DNA of 27,872 nucleotides from JBBQYA01 sp038209155 (GTDB lineage: Bacteria > Bacteroidota > Bacteroidia > Sphingobacteriales > Sphingobacteriaceae). The position numbers and the translations under genes are program-made. The notes beneath the pieces were generated by a model that made no database searches, was not told the origin of the DNA, and saw only the letters and a list, made by a program, of their open reading frames with translations. Positions 14,979 through 22,037 of this stretch are shown here, piece by piece (position 1 is the first letter of the stretch; each line of letters starts with the position of its first letter). The stretch is from contig JBBQYA010000032.1 of the NCBI GenBank assembly GCA_038209155.1, positions 1-27,872 on the forward strand, read 5' to 3'.

Positions 14979-16187
14979 TTACTTTTTTACAATTTTATAT
15001 AATGCACCTTTATTACTAGAAGGCGCTACTGATTGGCTACTTAAAATATATAATTCACCAACCTCATCTTCTCCAAAGCTTAAAACTCTAATCTCATTAG
15101 GTTTGTTAGCAACTGTGAAATTTTCCCTTACATAAGTTCCGTTTTTTTCTTTAGTCATAAATAATGGACCTGTCCAGTCTGCGAAAATATAAGTTCCAAC
15201 TAAATCTTTTAAGATTTTTCCTCTGTAAACATAGCCACCAGTTATGCTCACCCCTATATCATGATTGTATTCCAAAACGGGTAAGATTAATCCTTTTGTT
15301 TCACATGTTTTAGTTTCAAAACAATGATTTCCTTCCATTATCTTCCATCCATAATTACCTGCTTTTTTAATTAAATTAAGTTCTTCATATTTATTTTGCC
15401 CTACATCTGCACAATAGAGTTTTCCATTGCTTTTATCAAAAGAAAATCTCCAAGGATTTCTTAATCCCCAAGCATAAATTTCTGGTTTACCGCCTGAGTT
15501 CACAAATGGATTGTCTGCCGGAATTTTATATTTTTCTTCTGTATTTATATCAATTCGCAAGATTTTACCCAACAAATTATTTAAATTTTGTCCGTTTCCA
15601 GTTGCGCCATGCTCATCACCAGATCCGCCACCATCTCCCAAACCGATGTATAAAAAACCATCTGGTCCAAAAGCTAATTGCCCACCATTATGGTTCATTT
15701 CTGGTTGTTCTATTTCTAAAATAATTTTTTCTGAACTAGGTAAGATTTCATCTTTCCCTTTTAGCATTACAAATTGAGAAACTCTACTTTTATGATTGCT
15801 TGATTTGATGGTAGATGGTGAACTATAATAAACAAATAATTTTCCATTTACGGCAAAATCAGGATGTAATGCTATTCCTAATAAACCCCTTTCATCATAA
15901 AAAGATCCAAGACTTACTATTTTATTTCTTAAATCTAGTATTGGTTTTTCAACTAGCTTACCTTGTTTAATAAGCCTGAGAACTCCTCTTTGCTCACAAA
16001 TAAAAATTCGATTACTCTGATCATTTGGTGCTGCCATAGCAACTGGGGATTGAAATCCATTTGCAATTAATTCTAATTTATATTCTGTATTTTGAGTAAC
16101 AGGTTCTCTCTTTTTTCCTTTACACGAAATTATTATTTGAGTTAAAAAAAGACTTATAATTAATCGCAGAATTAAATAGTTGTTCAT
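14979..16187 (-). CDS. PQQ-dependent sugar dehydrogenase-type beta-propeller lipoprotein
   Basis: 402 residues. Lipoprotein signal with Cys22 (QIIIS-C). The mature part is a six-bladed propeller of the soluble glucose dehydrogenase (GSDH)/HIPL family: LELIANGFQSPVAMAAP, DERGLLGIALHPDF, MNHNGGQLAFGPDGFLYIGLGDGG with the candidate active-site His166, GLRNPWRFSFD (241-251), ADVGQNKYEEL and GNYGWKIMEG. Family members oxidise sugars with PQQ, but many homologues have no tested activity and may not bind PQQ. Exposure to the periplasm or outer membrane is predicted. It is 10 bp downstream of ybeY and 21 bp upstream of gmhA, so co-transcribed; the functional link is unclear. Confidence 0.87.
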   Translation of the reverse strand: MNNYLILRLIISLFLTQIIISCKGKKREPVTQNTEYKLELIANGFQSPVAMAAPNDQSNRIFICEQRGVLRLIKQGKLVEKPILDLRNKIVSLGSFYDERGLLGIALHPDFAVNGKLFVYYSSPSTIKSSNHKSRVSQFVMLKGKDEILPSSEKIILEIEQPEMNHNGGQLAFGPDGFLYIGLGDGGGSGDEHGATGNGQNLNNLLGKILRIDINTEEKYKIPADNPFVNSGGKPEIYAWGLRNPWRFSFDKSNGKLYCADVGQNKYEELNLIKKAGNYGWKIMEGNHCFETKTCETKGLILPVLEYNHDIGVSITGGYVYRGKILKDLVGTYIFADWTGPLFMTKEKNGTYVRENFTVANKPNEIRVLSFGEDEVGELYILSSQSVAPSSNKGALYKIVKK

Positions 16188-16197
16188 ATCCTTAAAT

Positions 16198-16629
16198 TTA
16201 GTTCAAATTAGAAGTAAATAAATTTAGGTAAAAGTCCTCTTTTTCTCTCATTCTTTTTATTTCTGAGTCCTTTTTGTCTCCATATCCACACAAGTGTAAA
16301 ATGCCATGGATCATTACTCGGTTCAATTCCTCTAAGAAGTTTACGCTCAAATCTTTGGAATTATCTTTTACTCTTTCTATGCTGATGTACAATTCACCAG
16401 ATATCTTATTTATTTCATTACTCAAATCAAAAGTTATGATATCAGTGAAATAATCATGTTGTAAATAATTCTGATTTATTTTCAATAAAAATTCATCTGT
16501 ACAAAAGATGAAAGATAAATCTTCTACTGTTTTGCCTTCGGATATTATGGTAAACTTTATCCATTCTTTTAATTTCTTTTTCTGTTTTAAATTAAAAGAA
16601 ACGTCTGAATTTTGAAAGTGAATTGCCAA
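16198..16629 (-). CDS. ybeY: YbeY rRNA maturation factor (endoribonuclease)
   Basis: 143 residues, typical length. YbeY is a zinc-dependent endoribonuclease acting in 16S rRNA 3'-end maturation and 70S quality control. The pattern LLKINQNYLQHDYFTDIITFDLS and the metal motif HGILHLCGYGDKKD are clear. The motif normally reads HGxLHLxGYDH with three histidines: His108 and His112 are present but the third position is Asp118. Substitution at this place is, as far as I recall, usual in Bacteroidota. It lies 11 bp after the RsbW-like ATPase gene. Confidence 0.92.
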   Translation of the reverse strand: MAIHFQNSDVSFNLKQKKKLKEWIKFTIISEGKTVEDLSFIFCTDEFLLKINQNYLQHDYFTDIITFDLSNEINKISGELYISIERVKDNSKDLSVNFLEELNRVMIHGILHLCGYGDKKDSEIKRMREKEDFYLNLFTSNLN

Positions 16630-16640
16630 TTTTTATAAAT

Positions 16641-17042
16641 TTAAACAGATAATGGAAAACATAATTCTACGCAAGAAGGATTAATAGAATAAGAGAATTT
16701 TTCGGATAAACTTTTCATAAATAATATACCACGTCCACCTTCAGTGTCTGATTTTTGATTAGCTAAAAAACTTTCTGTTCTTTTTAAATCAAATCCTATT
16801 CCTTCATCTAAAACGGAGAATTGCAACATCTTTTCTGAGTTTATTTCATGAGACAATTTTATTTTCTTCAAACCATTATTCTTATTACCGTGCAATAAAG
16901 CATTGTTAAAAGCCTCATTCATAGCAATTTCTACAGAATCCCAATCAGTAGAGTTTTCAGAATAGGTTTGTTTTATAGCTAAGAACCAAAATTGATATCT
17001 ATTAAAAGCTAATTGATCTGAATAGATAATTATTGAATTCAT
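16641..17042 (-). CDS. RsbW-like GHKL ATP-binding protein (anti-sigma-factor kinase type)
   Basis: 133 residues forming one HATPase_c_2 domain. The N box is NEAFNNALLHGN (Glu43, Asn47), G1 is DEGIGFD (79-85) and G2 is EGGRGILFMKSL (101-112). This arrangement, including the short G1-G2 distance and lack of a dimerisation/phosphoacceptor domain, fits RsbW/SpoIIAB-like serine kinases that phosphorylate STAS anti-anti-sigma proteins, not a full histidine kinase. No STAS or sigma-factor gene is adjacent. Its start overlaps the stop of the DUF4175 gene by 4 nt (17039-17042), so the two are translationally coupled. Target unknown. Confidence 0.83.
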   Translation of the reverse strand: MNSIIIYSDQLAFNRYQFWFLAIKQTYSENSTDWDSVEIAMNEAFNNALLHGNKNNGLKKIKLSHEINSEKMLQFSVLDEGIGFDLKRTESFLANQKSDTEGGRGILFMKSLSEKFSYSINPSCVELCFPLSV

Positions 17043-20000
17043 TTGGTACTTAAATTTTTAAAATACTCATCAATTTTCAATTTATAGTAGGAATTAAGAG
17101 CTGGTGGAACAGTTTGCAAAAATTCTGTTTCTTTCAATTTTAATTTTTTGTATTCCTCAAACACAGGATTAAATTCTTCATTCAAATTTTTTCCTTCTTT
17201 GGATTCTCTTTTATTATCATATTCTCTTTCTCGTTCAGCTTTTTCTGATTCTAATAGTCGAGTAAGTATTTCATTTTGGCGGTTAAAAGTTTCCGGACTT
17301 ATTTTTTTATTATACAAATCAGTTTCTGTTTTCTCCATCTCTTTTGCCAGCTCGCTGATTTCTTTAGAATTTCCAGCCCCTTCTTTCCCATCATTTCCTT
17401 GTTCTTTCCCCATTTTTTCTAATGCATTTCTGATGGCTTGTTGTTGAGCAGCCATTTTTGCCATTTGCTCACTCATCTCTCCTTTGCCCGGTTTTTGGCC
17501 AGGTTTCATTCCGTTTTGCATTTGTTTTAATTGCTCATTTAATTTCTGCTGCATTTGAGATAATCCAGATTCACCGGGCTTTTTTCCGGGCTTCTTTCCA
17601 GGTTTTCCACCTGGCTTACCTTCTTTTTTTGCTTTTGCTTCTGCTTGCATTTCAGATAATGCTTCGCTTAGCATCACTGCTAAATTATTTACAGAAGTCA
17701 TCACATATTGTTGTCTATTGTTTGCCTCGGCTGTTCTTCGCTCTGCTAAATTTTCAATAGACTTTTGCATATTTAAATCAATGGTTCCAATTTCTTTATT
17801 AACAAAACTTTTAATTTTTGCTACCTTTTTGCTCAAGGCATATAAGCTATCCTTAATCATAGAAAGATCATCTTTTAAGAATTTTTGCTTTTGCGTTAAT
17901 GTTAAATAATTAGGATCATTAATGGCAGTCTTTTTTAAATTTTCCATCGTCTTTTCTTGGTCAAAAGATACTTTTAATAAATTTTCCAAAATCTCCCTTA
18001 ACGCTTGCATATTTAATTCTAATTCTTCGCTCTCACCCGATTCTTTCATCTCTTTTAGTTTTTCAGAAAGTTTTTCCATTTTGTCAGAAGCCTCTTTTTG
18101 AGAAGCAGATGCCTTTTTTTGATTGTTATTAGACAAACTTTTTTCACTTTCTTTTAATGAATTGTCTATTTCTTCCTGATCTTTTTCTGGATTATCAAAG
18201 GAATTTTTCTCTTCTAATTGCTCATTTTTTTCTTCTAATGATTTTAAATCTTTTTTAATTTCTTCAAACTTATTTTCTATTTCCTTTTGTTCTTGTTTTG
18301 CTGCGTCATCTGGTTTTTCAGCTTTACTTTTTTCAGAAAGTTCATCTTGTTTCTGAGCCAAATCATCGAGTTTTTTCACTACATCATCAAACTTTTGTTC
18401 AAACTCTAATTGCTTATATAATTCTAACATTCGATCCAATTCTTTTTCCAAAGATTGATTGTCCATGTTTAGTTTTTCAAGCTTTTCTTGAGTTTGATCT
18501 TTATTGTTTTCTTTCAAAAGATTCTCTAATTGCTTTAATAAATCTTTAGTTTTTTCATCCAAAATATTTTCAAACATATTTTGAAGTTCTTTTTGTTTTT
18601 CTAAAATACTCTCTTCACTTTTCTTAAACTCTTCATCCCGCTGATTATTCGTCTTATTATCTTTTGAAATCTCCTTTACTTCGTCTTCCAATTTCTTTTG
18701 TTGATCTAATAATTGCTGAATGGATTTCTTATCTTCAAAATTCAAAGATTTTTTCTCAGCCAGTTTCTCTGTTAATTTCTTGGTTTCTCTTTGCAATTTT
18801 TCAGCTTCTTTAGCTGCATCCCTCAATTTATCTTTTAATGATTGGCTATTTTCTTCTTTTTGCTTTTCCACCTCAGATTCAGATGGAGCTTTATATACTT
18901 TTAATGCAGATCGGGTTGATTTACTTCCATTTACTCCATCATTATCCCACACTTCAAAATAATATTCAAACTCTTCAGATAGTTGGATTCCAGCATCTGC
19001 CATGTTCCAAGAATAATAGAATTGTGATGCGGTTCCTGAATTGTTTAAAGAAACAGGAATAGAAATTAACTTATTTAATTTTTGTTTATCGTCCGACTTT
19101 GTAAATCTGTAATTAAAGTTTAATCTTTTTAATCCATAATCATCATTCGCCTCACCAACAAAATATACGAGCCTAGTTCGTACTGAATCTTTCTTTTCTT
19201 CAACAGAGATTCCAGGGAATGCATCTAAAATAACATTAATTGTAAACGCTAAGGAGTCTGCATCCTTGAATTGATCATTCAATGGCTTTACAAAATAAGA
19301 TGCATTCCTAAAAACTCTTTTAGAAAAATTGAATCTGTTATTAGAATTGGTTAATAAACTTTTTTCATTTTCAAATGCAAATTCAATTGCATCGGTTCCA
19401 GAACCTGTAAAATTCCAATTTATTTTAGTTCCTGCCGGTACTGTTAAATCTCCAGCATTACTTAGTGATTCTTTATTCTTATTTAAATAAGAAGGATATT
19501 CTAGTGTAACCGAAAGGTTGGTAATTGTTGGATTAGGTAATATTTTCAATTCATATTCTTTTGTAATAAATCCATCTGCTTTGAATCTGAATTTTTTAGT
19601 ATTTTGAAGATTTTTAAATTCATAATTAAATCGAATAATGCTTTTTTTATCTAATTTGAAGCTGTTTTCTCCTTCCAGCAAATAGATATCTTGAGGTATT
19701 TCTGATCCGTCCAACTTTACTTCCAATAGAAAATCATCGTGCTGAATAGCTGACATTTTCTTATTTATTATGCTTATTTCAAATGGAGCTTTACGTTCGT
19801 AAAAAGTTCCGTAGTCTAATAATCTTCCTGTGCTTTCTGAAAGAATAGATGGCGAAATAAGAATAACTAACAATAATATTGAAATAGGAATTGCTACAAA
19901 TTTTATATATTTTTTATTTTCGTTTAAATTAATAGCATTACTAAAAGGGATTGGATTTAACTGTAAAGATTTTTGATTAATACCTGCTTGAATTAATTCT

Positions 20001-20386
20001 TTATCTTCAACAGAATCTCCAGCAAGTTTTTGTAATTGTAGTGTATTTAAGAGTTTGTCCTTTATTTCAGAAAAATGACTTCCTATAATTTCTGCCGCTT
20101 TCTGATGAGAAATTATTTTTCCTAATTGGTAAAAAGACATTAAAGGTTTTATTACCAACAAAAAAAGAACAGCGAAATTTGCCAGAATAAAAGTGTAAAA
20201 TAAAATTGCTCTGAAAAAGCTATTAAAGAAGAAGTAATATTCTAAAAGTGTAAAAAGTAAGTAGGTAGCAAATAAGCCAGTCAGAAAATATAGACTTCCT
20301 CTTATTGCTTGATTTTTGTAATATTTTCGGGTGAAACTATCAAGTTTTTGAACAAGAAATTGATAATTGGATAAACTAGACTGCAT
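17039..20386 (-). CDS. DUF4175-type giant coiled-coil membrane protein
   Basis: 1115 residues. Three hydrophobic segments near the N-terminus (about 28-50, 55-80 and 160-178) place it in the inner membrane. A beta-rich region follows (about 190-490) with Ig-like strands such as TITNLSVTLEYPSYL and ending in a YYFEVWDNDGVNGSKSTRS segment. From about 515 to 1060 it is dominated by Lys/Glu/Gln-rich coiled coils (KLRDAAKEAEKLQRETKKLT) and a Gly/Lys/Pro tract of KPGK repeats near residues 925-950 (DNA about 17573-17616). The plan matches DUF4175 proteins of Bacteroidota. Function is unknown. It heads a tightly packed minus-strand unit and is coupled to the RsbW-like ATPase. Two inverted repeats lie just before its start. 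Confidence 0.82.
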   Translation of the reverse strand: MQSSLSNYQFLVQKLDSFTRKYYKNQAIRGSLYFLTGLFATYLLFTLLEYYFFFNSFFRAILFYTFILANFAVLFLLVIKPLMSFYQLGKIISHQKAAEIIGSHFSEIKDKLLNTLQLQKLAGDSVEDKELIQAGINQKSLQLNPIPFSNAINLNENKKYIKFVAIPISILLLVILISPSILSESTGRLLDYGTFYERKAPFEISIINKKMSAIQHDDFLLEVKLDGSEIPQDIYLLEGENSFKLDKKSIIRFNYEFKNLQNTKKFRFKADGFITKEYELKILPNPTITNLSVTLEYPSYLNKNKESLSNAGDLTVPAGTKINWNFTGSGTDAIEFAFENEKSLLTNSNNRFNFSKRVFRNASYFVKPLNDQFKDADSLAFTINVILDAFPGISVEEKKDSVRTRLVYFVGEANDDYGLKRLNFNYRFTKSDDKQKLNKLISIPVSLNNSGTASQFYYSWNMADAGIQLSEEFEYYFEVWDNDGVNGSKSTRSALKVYKAPSESEVEKQKEENSQSLKDKLRDAAKEAEKLQRETKKLTEKLAEKKSLNFEDKKSIQQLLDQQKKLEDEVKEISKDNKTNNQRDEEFKKSEESILEKQKELQNMFENILDEKTKDLLKQLENLLKENNKDQTQEKLEKLNMDNQSLEKELDRMLELYKQLEFEQKFDDVVKKLDDLAQKQDELSEKSKAEKPDDAAKQEQKEIENKFEEIKKDLKSLEEKNEQLEEKNSFDNPEKDQEEIDNSLKESEKSLSNNNQKKASASQKEASDKMEKLSEKLKEMKESGESEELELNMQALREILENLLKVSFDQEKTMENLKKTAINDPNYLTLTQKQKFLKDDLSMIKDSLYALSKKVAKIKSFVNKEIGTIDLNMQKSIENLAERRTAEANNRQQYVMTSVNNLAVMLSEALSEMQAEAKAKKEGKPGGKPGKKPGKKPGESGLSQMQQKLNEQLKQMQNGMKPGQKPGKGEMSEQMAKMAAQQQAIRNALEKMGKEQGNDGKEGAGNSKEISELAKEMEKTETDLYNKKISPETFNRQNEILTRLLESEKAEREREYDNKRESKEGKNLNEEFNPVFEEYKKLKLKETEFLQTVPPALNSYYKLKIDEYFKNLSTK

Positions 20387-20397
20387 GTAATTTAAAT

Positions 20398-20433
20398 AAT
20401 TGCAAAACGCAATTTAGTCAAATAAATTTTGAC
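20398..20433. repeat. Two adjacent inverted repeats upstream of the DUF4175 gene
   Basis: AATTGC (20398-20403) and GCAATT (20409-20414) form one perfect 6-bp inverted repeat with a 5-nt gap. GTCAAA (20417-20422) and TTTGAC (20428-20433) form another with a 5-nt gap. Together they sit 12-47 nt before the DUF4175 start codon, at promoter/leader distance. They may be operator half-sites or leader hairpins; chance is not excluded. Confidence 0.4.
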
Positions 20434-20496
20434 ATAAACTGAATAAGAGAAAGTAAACCGATCAAATTAAAATCTAAAATTTAGAATTTTTCATAA

Positions 20497-21747
20497 CTAA
20501 TTCGGAAGTAATAGATTCTCATCTCTGTCTGTCAAACTCATATTAATGTCCTGACCTGCAATTCCATCTATTGAACCACGAATATGAGAAGAACTTAAAA
20601 GTACTTTATCCAATTCTTTCTCCCTTGATTTCCAAAGTCTTTCCATTGTATCTCGCTCTTTCAAAATTGACATTCTCATGCTCATGAATCCTTCTCTTAT
20701 GGCTTTCCATTGTTCAGAAAATTCACTACTTGTCAAGTAATCATACAATAAATGCATTTTATCTCCACGATTTTCTTGGTTTTTACTTAGCTGCGCAATT
20801 TTCATAATTCCTTGTCGTAGTACATAAGATACAGCTTTTACTTCATGGAAAGAGCAAATCCAAACTCCATCTTTTTCACCAAATGAAGTCATCCCTTTTG
20901 GATATTGCTGGCTAACAATCACCGCCACATCAATCCCCGAACTTCGCATGTCCTTTTTTATTTTTTCTATCCAATCAGTTGCAAACTCTTTTGTTCTTTT
21001 ACTTTCATAAATGATCTTTCCACACTCCTGCCCGAAACTGTTTTTGACAATCTGTATACAATCCGCTCCTTTTTTTCCTTTAGCCACTTCTCCAATTATA
21101 TCATTTGGAAAATGTTCGCGAAGAATATTTTCTAATTCCAATTCCTGAATTTCACCTTGTAGCTGCATTGAACCTTGTTCGGCTTTTCTCAACATCTCAT
21201 CAGCCAATTTTTTCTGATCCTCCAGTTGCTTTTCCATCTCCTTCAGTTTAAAATTATATTGAGTATCCTTTTGCAACATTCTTTCTGCTTCTTCTTGCTT
21301 GAATTTATCTTGTTGCAAATTCTGCTGTTCAATTAATTTTTTGTTGTAATTAAATTCCAAAGCAGTAGATTTTTCATTTAATTCTGCTTCTTTTTTTAAA
21401 AATGATAATTCTTTATCTTGAATAGCTTTATTCTTTTCACTTAATTCAAGTTTAGTTTTTTCAATTAAAGCAAGTTTGTTTTCATAGTCAGAAGCAATGT
21501 TTTTTCTTAAATCTGATTCTAATTTTAATTTAATAGATTCTGTGTTTTCAATTAATTTCTTTTCTTGAGATTGTTGAAATTGTAATTTTTCATCTTGTAA
21601 TGCTTTTTCTTTGGCAGCAAACTCATCTTGTTTTTCCTTTTTGAAATCAAGCATTTCCTTTCTTAATTTTTGTTTATGCTCTTCATTTAATCCTTCTTCT
21701 ATTGGAAATTGATTCCCACATTTCGGACATTTTACTTCTGTTGCCAT
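20497..21747 (-). CDS. DUF2130 coiled-coil protein with restriction-endonuclease-like core
   Basis: 416 residues. An N-terminal zinc-knuckle-like CPKCGNQFP (Cys7, Cys10) is followed by a long Lys/Glu/Gln coiled coil (about 20-195). The DUF2130 domain then spans about 200-365: ELENILREHFPNDIIGEVAKGKKGADCIQIV and CGKIIYESKRTKEF. Asp229 and Glu248-Ser-Lys250 form a PD-(D/E)xK-type arrangement, so DUF2130 is probably a nuclease fold, distantly like RmuC. Substrate and role are unknown, and no restriction or defence gene is next to it. It is 110 bp upstream of the DUF4175 gene and on the same strand, but the gap suggests separate transcription. Confidence 0.82.
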   Translation of the reverse strand: MATEVKCPKCGNQFPIEEGLNEEHKQKLRKEMLDFKKEKQDEFAAKEKALQDEKLQFQQSQEKKLIENTESIKLKLESDLRKNIASDYENKLALIEKTKLELSEKNKAIQDKELSFLKKEAELNEKSTALEFNYNKKLIEQQNLQQDKFKQEEAERMLQKDTQYNFKLKEMEKQLEDQKKLADEMLRKAEQGSMQLQGEIQELELENILREHFPNDIIGEVAKGKKGADCIQIVKNSFGQECGKIIYESKRTKEFATDWIEKIKKDMRSSGIDVAVIVSQQYPKGMTSFGEKDGVWICSFHEVKAVSYVLRQGIMKIAQLSKNQENRGDKMHLLYDYLTSSEFSEQWKAIREGFMSMRMSILKERDTMERLWKSREKELDKVLLSSSHIRGSIDGIAGQDINMSLTDRDENLLLPN

Positions 21748-21807
21748 ATTTTTTATTTATGCTTTTACCTTTTGTAATAAAAGCTTTTTTTTTCTGTAAA
21801 GATATTT

Positions 21808-21828
21808 TTAATGCATTCTCTTAATGCA
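21808..21828. repeat. Direct repeat TTAATGCA, 13-bp period, in a divergent intergenic region
   Basis: TTAATGCA at 21808-21815 recurs at 21821-21828, about 60-80 nt before the DUF2130 start (minus strand). It lies in the 290-bp gap (21748-22037) between two divergent genes, where both promoters should be. No other gene or RNA is visible in the gap. Confidence 0.3.
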
Positions 21829-21968
21829 GTTTCTATCTGAATTAAATTTCTTCGCGTGAGTTTGAGTGATGCTAAAAACTTTCCTTAAAAAAATCAAAGC
21901 ATTCCATTGTCATTTCATTTGCAGAAATCTCCTTCAATTAATTCTCCGAAATTTGTAGTTTAATTAAA

Positions 21969-21998
21969 TAGTGCTTGTCTCAATTTATAGAAGCACTA
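21969..21998. repeat. 8-bp inverted repeat upstream of the M1 peptidase gene
   Basis: TAGTGCTT (21969-21976) and AAGCACTA (21991-21998) are perfect inverted repeats separated by 14 nt, ending 39 nt before the ATG at 22038. Arm and spacer lengths suit a dimeric regulator or a leader hairpin. No T-run follows, so it is not a terminator. Confidence 0.45.
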
Positions 21999-22037
21999 AA
22001 ATACTATATTGCAAACTTATTTTTTCTATTTTAAAAA

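Noticed and set aside
15506..15777. Plus-strand open frames of 72 and 88 codons
   Set aside because: They are antisense to the PQQ-type dehydrogenase gene, which has clear family motifs; the opposite-strand translations have none.
17486..17616. Short repeated DNA units that could suggest a CRISPR or minisatellite
   Set aside because: They encode in-frame KPGK-type protein repeats within the DUF4175 gene; there are no spacers of regular size.
17148..19062. Several plus-strand open frames of 60-100 codons
   Set aside because: They lie antisense to the coiled-coil part of the DUF4175 gene, whose Lys/Glu-rich codons give few stops on the other strand; the translations are Ser/Phe/Leu-rich shadows.
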